Assembly (NCBI GenBank): GCA_017893485.1
Contig: JACEHZ010000374.1
Location: 960,001-1,024,000 of the forward strand
Source: Hemerocallis citrina
Taxonomy: Eukaryota; Streptophyta; Magnoliopsida; Asparagales; Asphodelaceae
DNA length: 64,000 nucleotides
Direction: 5' to 3'
Both the position numbers and the translations under genes were made by a program. Of this stretch, positions 32,912 through 44,281 are shown in pieces; position 1 is the stretch's first letter, and every line of letters begins with the position of its first letter. The notes beneath the pieces were generated by a model that was given only the letters and a program-made list of their open reading frames with translations, was not told where the DNA came from and searched no databases.

Positions 32912-35900
32912 AGGATCTTTACACTTCTTTCGTACAATTTTATAAGGAATTTAAAACTTTTATTATAACAGTAATTACATCAGAGTCTTTTACATCAATA
33001 CGCAGCGGAATAAATAAAATACAACAATAATAAATGTACAATTGTTACAACTTTAACATCTAAGTAATCAACAGCATCAATCATCTTTATATCTTCATGT
33101 AACTCCAAATCCTGTATATAAAACTGTGGGCGCGTCAGTTGCTTACAACTGACGAAATATTATACACGGCCATCCTCTCTATGTCGGGAACAGTATAATG
33201 ATTCTTAAACACTTTAGCAAACACAAACTTGATCAAAAACATAATTACAAAGGGACTATCCTATTGATGTCGTGTTGTGCTGTGCACTTAGTCCTTAATG
33301 CAGTTATTTATATTACATGACACTAATGCGCACTTGTTCAGATTCTATGCATCCCATACTACATAGGTCCGAGGGCATGCCCTTAATTGTTCTTCATCTT
33401 ATAGGGTTCAATCCCTCGCCATGACTTAATCTATTACTGTAACTACGGTAAGTATCCTAGATGTTCTATGAGTTACGAGCTCATGTCCAGACAGCCTGGA
33501 AGGGAATCCCACGTCATGTCACGACGCATCGTGAAGACGGCCTATGGTCAATTCAGCCTCCATCATGGAACATGACACCACCCGCAGTCACCAAACACCC
33601 CCACAAACGTCGCCACCGGGACGATAATTCCGGAGTAGTACTCACGTCATGTCATGACGCATCGTGAAAACAGCCTGTGAATCACTCTCACACCGCCAAT
33701 CCGATGGTCCTCATACTCATGTTTTTCTCTTACTTTCATCACATCTTCATTATGCATCTAATCCTTACAATGTTTGTTTAAAAGAAAATCATCACAACCT
33801 AGAGCTAGCTTACCCTACCGCACTTAAATCAAAATAACAAAGACAGTCAGCCTATCTGGCTACTTCTCAAGAGACGCTCAACCCTTAACGGTTAGCTCTC
33901 AAAATCATAAATAAAATTGCCGGTCACTAGGGTCTCGCCTAGTCTCTAGATTCCAACAACTATCTCTTTCTAGAGATCAACAATGTTTCATAATCAATCT
34001 CAAATAATCATTTCCATTTCTTTTATTCACAAACTCTTTCTCAAAACATTTCTTTTATAAACTCATAACATGAGGACAATTCATTTCAATCTCTTAATCA
34101 ATTTCATCATTCACACCTTCGTGTGCATTTCAAAATAAACTCAATCAAGTATTAATAATCATAAAATCTCGTATTCAATCTTATTCAACTTTCACATGTC
34201 AAAAATCAAATCCAAACTCAAGAACAAAAGCCAGTTCAGTTCAGTCGACTATTGACAAAGAATCAGTCGACTGTTTTGTGAAACTTTGAAACTCAAACAC
34301 AATTCAGTCAGTTCAGTCGACTGTTAGCAAAGGATCAGTCGACTGTTCTGCGAAACCTTGAAACTCCAACACCGAAATTCAAGACAGTAGCAGTCAACTG
34401 TGAAAAGTACGCAGTCGACTGATCTGCTGATAAAAACCAAATTTTAATACTTGACAGTCGACTGCAGACTCTAGCTCGGTCGACTGTCGATTGCACCAGT
34501 TGCAGTTTAAAGTGGATCCTGAATATATTTTTCGACCTTTGAACTGATTTGTATTTCTATAAAAATATAGATCATTTCCAAAATGTATTCCCTTGAAAAA
34601 CAATAACGTACATGTTCTCAATTTTACAAGTTTCCCATTTTTGCAATATAATAAAATCCTTCTTCAAAAATGCATAAAAACACATAGATTCAATTTTCCA
34701 ATTAGAATGTTGTCTTTTATCAAAAATTACTTTATACGAATCTCTATACTCATGAAAATAAATATTTTTAAGGTTAGAACCACACTTCTTTGCCACATTA
34801 GCAACCAACAATTCTTTTCTATACATTTACATTATTTTAACCAATAACTCAACATGCATCAATTTCATACAAATCATCTCAATTCTAGCGTTCCAAACTA
34901 ACAATCATAACAATTTAGAGAATAGATTAAGTAACTTGCATCTACCACACCAATCAAAATTTAGTAATTCAACTCTACATTAATTTGCATGTAATCTCAT
35001 CATACCAATTCAAATTCAACAATTAAATTGTATATTATCTATCATACAATGTCTACTCCTAAATTAGAAAGAATTTAAGAAACACCCACCTAAGGTTGAA
35101 GAATTTGTACTCAAATGAACTCCTAGAATTAGAAGCTCCTAAAGAAAACTCCAATTGCAACCTCCTCGAAATCCGTGTACCAAAGCAAGGCTCCCTATCA
35201 TCACTTTCGGTCACCAACAGTGAGGCTCCAACTCCACTCCATTTCGGCAACATCAAGAACAACTATCATCTTTTTTCATATACATATACTATGTATGTAC
35301 ATATATACATTAGTTTATGTATATAGGCATGTGAAATAGGTGATTAGGTGGAGAAATGGGCAAAGGCTATGCTGGCTTTGCTGGTTTCTTCTCAGAAATG
35401 ACAGGAGAGAGGGAGGAGAAGAAAGGGAGATGGAGATGTGAGGCAATTTGGACTCATATGTACAAAAATGGACATACTCAATTGTATAGTGGATAAACAA
35501 AAAGGCAAAGAGGGATTTCATGGACTTGGGGTTGCTTTCGGATTGGAACCAGGGAAAAGAAGGAAGGAGAGAATGAGAGAGTGAGAGAGACTTAGGTGGT
35601 ATTTTATAGGTTAATTAGTAGGTAGTTAGAATAACCACCTCTCACATGAACACCACTAACCTCATTTTCTAAAATTTTCAACTTGCTTTCCCTCCTAATT
35701 TCAAAATCAAAAATTTAGTTTTCCCTCTTCTCATAAAACAGCCCGGCCCCCCCAAAAATGTGTGCACATCGCACGTGTGCACGTGCTTTGTGTACAAAAT
35801 AATTTATTTATTTAATCCCCTTAAAACAATTATTTATATATATAATAAACATGTAAAATTAACTTAGAAAATTATACTTTTCATGCACGATAAAATAGAC

Positions 35901-36460
35901 ACACATTTCATGAAATTTATTTTGAAAGAAAAATACGCTTAAACACGTGCACTGAAACACGTGCGCCGCCCGTAAAATCTCAAAATACAAAAAATGACTT
36001 TATCGACCAAAAAAATATTTATAATTAATCGGAATGCAACATAAGAATATATTTAATATACATATTTGATAATGTACTCAAACATACAGAAAACACGTGT
36101 ATTACACGTAGAACAATTATTTTAATTAAAATAGAAAAAAATTGAATTCTATTTACAAAATGAATTTGAACATGTTTATAAAATTAAATAATTGAAACCC
36201 ATCGAAAACTTTACACGTAACGATAAAATACCCGAAATTGACACGTGCATCGATAATACGTAAAAGCACGTAAAACTCAAAGATTGAAATTTAGCATTTG
36301 AGTTGTCTCAAATGGGATTTTAAGAATACAGGATTGCATAAATAATCGGAATTCAAAATACATATCAAAATGCGTTATGGGTATCATTAATAGCAGTACA
36401 AAATGCACGTGCGTAACACCCGAGGGTAAAATTATCATTTAAATTTTGCGGGGTATTACA
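32868..36460 (-). repeat. Long LTR of the gypsy-like insertion (3.6 kb)
   Basis: The termini mirror each other (TGTAACACCCCG and CGGGGTATTACA). It contains repeated CAGTCGACTG motifs (about 34245-34490), several CACGTG motifs (35.7-36.2 kb) and a doubled block starting CACGTCATGTCA near 33510 and 33642. Confidence 0.55.
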
Positions 36461-36472
36461 CTCCCCCCCTTA

Positions 36473-38761
36473 GAACAGTTCCGTCCCCGGAACTCACTAG
36501 GGTAAAGGTTGTATTTTTTAGACACCAAGAAAATATCAGTATAACATATAGAAACTACAAACATCAAGCATAAAAGTAAGCAATGTGGAAGAATAAGACA
36601 AAATCTATTATGATTATCAAAATTTTATGAGAACAGAACGAGAAAACTAGGAAAGTAGCATAAGAAAATAAATGCGACAATAAAGGATAGCATATATTGA
36701 AAGAAGTTTTCATACAAAATACTATTAAGTAAACCATTAGATAAAATGATAAATAAACTTAGTCATTAATCGTGAAATAGTTCAGAAAACAATGCAATAA
36801 AGAGAATCATAGCCAATGGATAAATAGATTTAGTAGTCAAAATTTATCAAAGTAATAAGTGGTAGAAAATCGCAAACTATTTTTGGTATTGTATAACGAA
36901 AACTGAATTAGTAGATTTAAAAAGAAGACTAATGAATAAGAGTTTGAAAAATATATCAGAATAAAATATAGTTAAAAGTATAGACAACATAAAAATGATT
37001 TTGTATATAAATTGATATCATAAAGTAATTTGTAAGGTAAATACAATAGTCATATGTGTATGATAAAAATGAAAAGGCAGAAATCCAAATAATTTCGATT
37101 TGTCAAGTAGACCAAGAAAAACCAGCATGCGAAATTATATACGTACATAGGCAAAAATTTTAGGGGTGAAACAAATAGTATGATATAAATATCATAAATG
37201 ATTTGTAAGAGTTTAAACAAGACATTATAGTTGAAAAACAATGACATGTCACAAAACCAAGGATATAGAAGAAAATTTATGAATCATAAACAAAATACAT
37301 AAATAACAAGAGATATGTTTTTGTTATGTGAGTAGCCACCAAATCTAAAATAGCAAAATACGATAAAGTGGTATGAAATACTAACTCACATAAAATACAA
37401 AGTACTACGAAGAAAACGGCAAGATAGTTGAGATTAAGTGGTAGATACACAAGTTGGATATAGAAATCAGTATAAACAATATAATGCTAGGTTGTAAAAT
37501 ATTATAAAATAGTATAAGCTAGTACAAAATGGAATAGTTGTAAGTGAATATTATAGAAAAACAAGGTAGGGGTTATCTAAGTATAATATTACCTTCTGGT
37601 GTAGGTTCGTCTCGTTGGTATCCAACTGCAGACTTGCCTATCTCGATCTCAAGTTGCATAATTGTTTTTACGATATCCGGTTATAGTTTGCCTTCTGGAT
37701 ATTCGGTTGCAGATTTTGCCTCCTCGACGTCCAGTTGCAGTTTGCCTCCAATGATGTCTAGTTGCAGATTTGCCCTCTTGACATCAGGTTGCACCAAAAC
37801 GGGAGATGGAAAGATGTAATCTTCCATGTATACTTGGATATTGGGTGTTTATTAAGGTATGATGTTATATTTGAAATCAATGATATAATAGGAGTAAAAG
37901 AAGTTACACAATGAAATGTCAAAATTAGGTGTATAGGATATATCAAACATAGACGGTACTAATTATTAGTAATGAAAAATTATTTATAACATCAAGACAA
38001 ATAATGTAGAATATATGCATGTGTTGAAAGTACAAATGAAAACAATAATGATGTAGTGTAGCAAATTAGGGCAATTGACACAAACAATTATACATAAAAA
38101 TAGTAATGTAGTAATTGGAGGATGGTGAAATTATATGTATAGTAAGTATCTTGAAATACATGACACATATAAAAATCAATGAAAAATATATATAGTAATC
38201 AAGAATGTAAAGACAATTTAAAATTAGAGGATAAAGTAAAGTATGAATAGCGAGTATATGCATTATATTAAGGAAACGTAAATTACAAAATTTATAAATA
38301 TAACAAAACAAATTAGTAGACAATATGTAATAACGATAATATTGAAAGTAGACAATAAATCAAATTAGTTTGTTATATTGATACGGATAAAATATTTCAA
38401 TCTTGTTAAAATATACTGAAGTATATAGGACAATACAAGAATATCGCTTCACAAAATCAAATCATGTAAAATGAATGCACATAAGCAAAATTCACAAGCA
38501 AAACTCAAAAGGTAATAATAATTGAAAATAATAGTTGTAGTAAAAATTTAACAGAATACGTAAAGTAATAGCAGATAGAGACAGATGAACATAAAGTGAC
38601 ATAAAACACGAAAGAAAAACTCTAAGGCTGAAAGACAAATAAAACAAGTTCAAAGAGATCAAGACTAAAGGAAAATAGACAAATAATAGGCATTGAAATG
38701 ATTTAATAGTATAGGAAAATATTTATTTGAAAAATATTAAATGTTGAAAAGTACTATGATG
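36473..38761. other. AT-rich internal region, no genes
   Basis: 2.3 kb of AT-rich sequence. A short imperfect repeat of GTTGCAGTTTGCCT-type units lies at about 37600-37800. No open frame has a recognisable domain. Confidence 0.5.
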
Positions 38762-38766
38762 AAGGT

Positions 38767-39398
38767 CCACAGAAAACCATGTGATGATGATGGATATCCC
38801 CAATTTCTCACCCTTCTCACCTCCTTATTCAGAATGCTTCTCACCACATTCTGTAGTCATCAAATATGTCATAGTGCCGGTAATAGTCTGTTCCACCGTA
38901 CCATAACTATCGGGTAAAGTAGATATAAGTAACACCGAATGCCCCCTCTCTGAAAACTTCAAACATATAGCTTCCATCTGGTTTTAAGCCATACAGTAAT
39001 TGTTCACGTGCTCTGCTACTGAACCCTCTTCCTTCAACTTCATATTAACCAATTTCTTCATATGAAGAATTTGATTAGATGCCGATGGTTTCTCATACAT
39101 ATAAGTGAGAATCTCTATAGCCTCCTTTATGGTCTTTGCCTTTGGGATATGAAATAATGCCTTCCTACTCAGTCATAACAGAATATGCCCTAGTACCTTC
39201 TGAACCAAACAATTTCAATCCGCCAAGACCTTTGCATCCTTGTCTCCACCTTCCAGCTTCTCATCAAACAATGGACCATCAGGATCTTTCTGATGAAGAT
39301 ACGTTATCATCTGAATCTTCCACATCATGAAGTCACTCTCATCGAACCTCTTGATCTTTGACTTGCTATCGGTCATCTCGAACCTAGTGCTCTGATAC
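38767..39398 (-). pseudogene. N-terminal gag (UBN2-type) of the 31-40 kb Copia element
   Basis: Begins KIKRFDESDFMMWKIQMITY (within 39568-39215), the plant Copia gag start. SLPDSYGTVEQTITG-like sequence appears near 38850-38900. Stops and frameshifts between them show it is non-functional. It continues, after the nested insertion, at 32867. Confidence 0.7.
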
Positions 39399-39412
39399 CT
39401 CTTGTTGAAGAA

Positions 39413-40077
39413 TCTACCAAAACTCATAGTGCCAATAGCGGAAGTACACCACAAGCAATAGAAACTACCAAGACTTAGATGAGCCAAGAACAAGTCACCA
39501 CAATATATGCAAGATCTCACAAGAACACTATCAATATGCAGAGATAACCAATACTTCTTATTCCCCAAGAACTACAAAGATTACAAAAGAGATTGCAACT
39601 CTTAATCTCTCTCCCTCACCTTTGAAACACTCGGCACAATTTCCTTTTGAAGTTGAACAATGATAACGACTCACCAATTCTCTCTAATTAGTTGATATAA
39701 ACCTTAAAGTTTACATCCATATATATAGCCCCCAAGTAAACCCTAAAAGATAAATACAAATCAAGCTTATTGGGCCTTAAACTCGTCAGCCCAAATAACA
39801 CACAATGCCGCTGTCGGTCGACCACACCTCCAGGTCGGTCGACCGCAACATGTAAAACCCACATCTGAGACATGACCGGTCGACTGCACGGTCGACCGTC
39901 CGCTTCTTTGTTGAACCCTATACACTCGAAGAACCTCCTACAGTTGGTCAACCGCAACTCTCCAGTTTGCACATCTTCTACTTACTGCTGTTGTCTCTTG
40001 TTGTCTTCGTCTTCTCCTCTTCTTCTCCAACTTCAATTACTCAGTGCCTACGTGTATTTGAGGCCACAATCCTAACA
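39413..40077 (-). repeat. 5' LTR of the 31-40 kb Copia element (665 bp)
   Basis: Pairs with 30909-31609; GTCGAC palindromes at about 39815-39955. A TCTGATACC-type primer site adjoins it on the left. Confidence 0.85.
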
Positions 40078-40498
40078 GTTACCACTGTTAGACATGCTCA
40101 TATTTTTATTAATAAGGTCACTCATTGTGATAGGTACTATATTTTGGTCCAGGTAATGTGGAGAATTGCTTTCCGAAATACTTCAGTGATGTCTATGATG
40201 TTTGATCTCCTAGTTGCGCTCCTAGGCAGAAGATAGTGGAATCTCATTACTTCCCTTGCAATTAGATGGAGATGAACCTTTCTCTGGTCGCGTCTTTCTC
40301 TCTAGAGGAGAAGGTCGTGATAGGTATATATCATCAAATAAGGTTCCTGGGCTTGATGGATTTCCAAACACTTTCTACAAAAATTACTGGCATGTTGTTG
40401 GATTGGATATTATTTAGTTGGTAAACCGTGCTCGGGAAAGAGAGGATCTTCCTACCCAGTGGAAGTCCTTTTTGTGTATGATTCCAGAGGTTGATAAT
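40078..40498 (+). pseudogene. L1-type LINE ORF2, RT start (piece 2)
   Basis: TTVRHAHIFINKV continues from piece 1. Then comes NKVPGLDGFPNTFYKNYW (40338 onward), matching the conserved SPGPDGF block of LINE RT, and a frame reaching PEVDN at 40498 where the Gypsy element is inserted. Stops are present. Confidence 0.75.
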
Positions 40499-41019
40499 TG
40501 ATGCGGTTTGTTTTTGGTAAGTGTGGGTGCACCAGGTGTGAGTTGTATTTGTTTGTTTTGTGGAAGGAAGCGGTACTGGACGGTATGCCCGACCGTTGGC
40601 AGGACGGACACGATTGGTTATGGAGGCGGAGGTTTGATGCTCAGCTCGGTAGTGGAGGATCAGCTCGGATCGGGAGGCTCGGATCCAGGGGTCTCGTGTA
40701 CCTGCACTCGGCCTAGGAACACCGGGGTTGGTCCCGGTGTCAGGCCCTCCGATGGTCTAGTTAGTTACTGAAGTGGAGCAATAGTAGCTAGGATTTTAGA
40801 GGGAAAAGATTGATTACCTTTGAAGGTGGGAGAGGGCCTGGTATTTATAGGCATGCCAAACGGGTATGGATCCATTTGGACCGGGTCTGGACCCGTATAC
40901 CCGTGGGCCTGGTGGAGTAGAAGCCCATGGGCTTAAGGGCGATCTGATGATCATGGGTGAGAGCTTTTCGAGGAGATCGGATGGCCTAGGATGTGCCAGG
41001 TCATTTTTTCCCTATGTCA
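40499..41019 (-). repeat. 3' LTR of the Tat element (521 bp)
   Basis: In element orientation it starts TGACATAGGG and ends CGCATCA. The TATA box TATAAATA is at 40842-40849 on the minus strand. It carries a 14-bp insertion relative to the other LTR. Confidence 0.92.
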
Positions 41020-41035
41020 CAAGCCCCTCACTCCT
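41020..41035 (-). other. Polypurine tract of the Tat element
   Basis: AGGAGTGAGGGGCTTG on the minus strand, adjoining the 3' LTR. Its first 13 bases equal the tract at 2318-2333. Confidence 0.8.
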
Positions 41036-41234
41036 GTAGGGATGTGCGAGATAGCTATGGAGGAGTAGTTTTGGTCATGAAGGAAGAGCGGGGGGTTTTC
41101 CGAAGGTGCTTGGGGTCGTCGCCGAGGCTGAGTTCGGTTCGGAGGCCGGGGGTCCGGTCTACGGTCATATCCTGCTTCTAAGGGACATGATGGGCTGGAT
41201 GGAGCCTCTGATCACCGAGGCCATGGTGAGCCCA

Positions 41235-43270
41235 CGCACTTTTTATAGAGAGCTACCCTTGTGCTCGACCTGACCTCGAAGAGTCGAGGAGTTGAGGGTC
41301 GGCAAGGGTGTTGGCGCGCCTTTGTGCTTTCCTGAGAAAGCTACCCTGGTGCTCGACCTGACCTCGGAGCATCGAGGTTTGGGGGTCGGCAAGGGCGGTG
41401 GTGAGCCGTTGTGCTTTCCTGAGAAAGCTACCCTGGTGCTCGACCTGTCCTCGGAGCGTCGAGGGTTTGGTGGTCGGCAAGGGCAGTTGTGAGCCATTTT
41501 GCTTTCTTGAGAAAGCTACCCTGGTGCTCGACCTGACCTCAGAGTGGCGAGGTTTAGGGGTCGGCAAGGGTGTTGGCGAGCCTTTGCGATTTCCTGTAGG
41601 AAAGCTACCTTAGTGCTCGACCTGACCTCGGAGTGCCGAGGGTTTGGGGGTCGGCAAGGGTGTAGGCGAGCCGTTGTGCTTTCCTGAGAAAGCTACCCTG
41701 GTGCTCGACCAGACCTCGGAGTGCTGAGGGTTTAGGGGTCGGCAAGGGTGTAGGCGAGCCGATGTGCTTTCCTGAGAAAGCTACCCTGGTGCTCGATCTG
41801 ACCTCGGAGTGTCGAGGGTTTGGGGGTCGGCAAGGGTGTAGGCGAGCCGTTGTGCTTTCCTGAGAAAGCTACCCTAGTGCTCGACCAGACCTCGGAGCAC
41901 CGAGGGTTTAAAGGTTGGCAAGGGTGTAGGTGAGCCGTTGTGCTTTCCTGAGAAAGCTACCCTGGTGCTCGACCAGACCTCGGAGCGCCGGGTGTTTAAG
42001 GTGCGGAAAGGGTGTTGGCGAGCCTGGGGGCTTTCCTGTGGGAAAGCTACCCTGGTGCTCGACCTGACCTAGGAGCACCAAGGGTTTAGGGGTGCGTTAG
42101 CAAGCCGTCACGCTTTCCTGAGAAAGCTATCCTGGTGCTCGACCTGACCTCGGAGTGTCGAGGGTTTAGGGGTCGGCAAGGTTATTGGCGAGCCTGGGGG
42201 CTTTCCAGTGGGAAAGCTACCCTGGTGCTCGACCTGACCTCGGAGCGCCGAGGGTTTAGGGGTCGGTAAGGGCATTGGCGAGCCGTTGCATTTTCCTGAG
42301 AAAGCTACCCTAGTGCTTGACCTGACCTCGGAGTGTCGAGGGTTTAGGGGTCGGCAAGGGTGTTGGCGAGCCTGGGGGCTTTCCAGTGGGAAAGCTACCC
42401 TAGTGCTTGACCTGACCTCGGAGCACCGAGGGTTTAGGGGTCGACAAGGGCGTTGACAAGCCATCGCGCTTTCCTGAGAAAGATACCCTGGTGCTCGACC
42501 TGACCTCAGAGCATTAAGGGTTTAGGGGTCGGCAAGGGTGTTGGCGAGCCGTTGTGCTTTCTTGAGAAAGCTACCCTGGTGCTCGACCTGACCTCGGAGC
42601 GGCAAAGGTTTAGGGGTCGGTAAGGGCATTGGCGAGTCTGGGGGCTTTTCTGTGGGAAAGCTATCCTGGTGCTCGACCTGACCTCAGAGCGTCGAGGGTT
42701 TAGGGGTCGGCAAGGGTGTTGGCGAGCCATTGCACTTTCTTGAGAAAGCTACCCTAGTGCTCGACCTGACCTCAGAGCATCGAGAATTTAGGGGTCGGCA
42801 AGGGTGTTGGCGAGCCATTGCGCTTTCTTGAGAAAGCTACCCTAGTGCTTGACCTGACCTCGGAGCGGCGAGGGTTAAGGGGTCGGCAAGGGCATTGGTG
42901 AGCCTGGGGGCTTTCCACTGGGAAAGCTACCCTGGTGCTGGACCTGACCTCGAAGCATCGAGGGTTTAGGGGTCGGCAACAGTGTTGGCGAGCCGTTGCG
43001 CTTTCTTGAGAAAGCTACCCTGGTGCTCGACCTGACCTCGGAGCGGCGACGGTTTAGGGGTCAGCAAGGGTGTTGGCGAGCCTGGGGGCTTTCCTGTGGA
43101 AAAGCTACCTTGGTGCTCGACCTGACCTCGGAGCGTCGAGGGTTTAGGGGTCGGCAAGGGTGTCGACGAGCCGTTGCGCTTTCTTGAGAAAGCTACCCCG
43201 GTGCTCGACCTGACCTCGGAGCGGCGAGGGTTTAGGGGTCGGCAAGGGTGTTGGCGAGCCATTGCGTGCA
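41235..43270. repeat. Tandem array A, about 87-bp unit, about 23 copies
   Basis: Each unit contains GAGAAAGCTACCCTGGTGCT, CGACCTGACCTCGGAGC, GGGTTTAGGGGTCGGCAAGG and GGCGAGCC. Two sub-types alternate irregularly: GCTTTCCTGAGAAAG, and a GGGGGCTTTCC(A/T)GTGGGAAAG form. It sits between the 3' LTR and the antisense gene promoter. Open frames through the array are artefacts of the repeat period. Confidence 0.95.
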
Positions 43271-44128
43271 GGGTTAGCGCTGAGCTTCAGTCTCCCAGGG
43301 GAATTAATGACGTTTCGGGATTTGTGCGCGATGCTTCAGTTTCCTAGGGGCATTAATGGCGCGATGCTTTGCCTTCCGTCGCTTGGCCTCCCTGAGGCCA
43401 TAACTGTGGCTTGGGGGGGGGGCCTATAAATACCCCCTCCCTTGTTGCTCTTTCAGTAGAAGAATGACTGGTGGCCCATCGGCTATCAGAGGTGTCTGCC
43501 GCAGGCAGATGCCTAACACTTGAACTTTTTATGGCCAAGACGGGAAGCGTACCGATCGAAGTTCGGGGCCTAGGGAGTCGTAGGGTGAGGGCCTGCCGTT
43601 GCCTGGTATTTTTTGGTACATCAATCTGAGCCCGTGGTTCGGCTGAGATTGGTATACCTAAAAATACGAGGCTCGGACAGCGAAGGTCCGGGATCGAGAG
43701 CTCGGGGATGGTAGCTCTCCTCCCGCCATCGAACAATTCGGAGTTTTGGCTTTTAGGACCGTAAGTCTCGGATTGTTTGCGGGTGAGAGGGGCGCCGACC
43801 GAATCCCGAAGCTCGGGGCGCTCGCCGAAGGAGAGCGCCTTAAATCTTTAAATTAAACTTTTGGGGTTGAGCAGCGGGATGTCATCGCCAAGCGTAGTGG
43901 GTCCCAAGGCCTGAAGAGGCCAGACCCCTGCTCGGGGTCGATGCCCAGCGTCCGACCCGTTGGCCTGTCTTTGGCAACCATTGCGTGGAAGTCGAAGGGT
44001 CGCCCACTGCATGCCTTGATGACGTCACTGTCGCGAATTTCTAGGAGCAATTATCACGATTTTCTAGGAACTGTTTTGCGAAAATCTAGTAACTGTTTTT
44101 GCGAGAATCGATGAGTCTTTTTGTGCTC
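43271..44128 (+). other. Spacer between array A and the antisense gene promoter
   Basis: No coding sequence recognised. A second TATA-like site (CCTATAAATACC, about 43423-43434) lies after a G run and is followed by CTTTCAGTAGAAG; it could be an alternative upstream start for the antisense transcript. Confidence 0.4.
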
Positions 44129-44136
44129 TATATATA
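44129..44136 (+). promoter_or_regulatory. TATA box and leader of the antisense gene
   Basis: TATATATA followed by CACTTTTGCTCTCTCTCTCT and CTTCTCTCTCTAG, then ATG at 44282. The same layout is on the minus strand at 868-721 in the left element. Confidence 0.55.
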
Positions 44137-44281
44137 CCCCCCACCCCCCTTTCTTCTTCATTCTTCACTTTTGCTCTCTCTCTCTAAAAAACAGTGTGGT
44201 TAGAGCTTCTCTCTCTAGTTCGCTACATTCGTTCGTCTCGTCGAAGCCGATCAGGTTAGTTCAGTCATTTTTTTCTTTAGT

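Larger units (their letters stand above)
32868..38761 (-). mobile_element. Gypsy-like element with a 3.6 kb LTR and degenerate AT-rich internal part
   Basis: Copia gag similarity stops at 32867 and resumes near 38767. The insert opens TGTAACACCCCG. A TG...CA unit in minus orientation ends at 36460 (GGGGTATTACA), followed by the purine tract TAAGGGGGGGAG (36461-36472, minus strand). The 3.6 kb size and TGTAACACCCC termini suit Del/Tekay-type LTRs. 36473-38761 has no recognisable pol. Flanks AAGAT (32863-32867) and AAGGT (38762-38766) differ by one base. No second LTR is seen, so it is truncated or LARD-like. Confidence 0.5.
30909..40077 (-). mobile_element. Gag-only (TR-GAG type) Copia element, interrupted by a gypsy-like insertion
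   Basis: LTRs 30909-31609 and 39413-40077 start TGTTGAAGAAT and end AATCCTAACA. A primer site (GGTATCAGAGC, minus strand, 39399-39410) and a purine-rich tract after the left LTR give minus orientation. It encodes gag, zinc knuckle and protease-to-pre-integrase sequence only. It lies in the LINE between RVV and TTVRH; flanks GTTGT and GTTAC match at three of five bases, and the LINE frame continues across. The LTRs hold clusters of GGTCGACC palindromes. The gag is split by the insertion 32868-38761. Confidence 0.8.

Noticed and set aside
41243..43262. Many overlapping ORFs on both strands encoding Arg/Ser/Pro-rich repeats
   Set aside because: They arise from the 87-bp tandem array in all frames; no start context, splice signals or domain.
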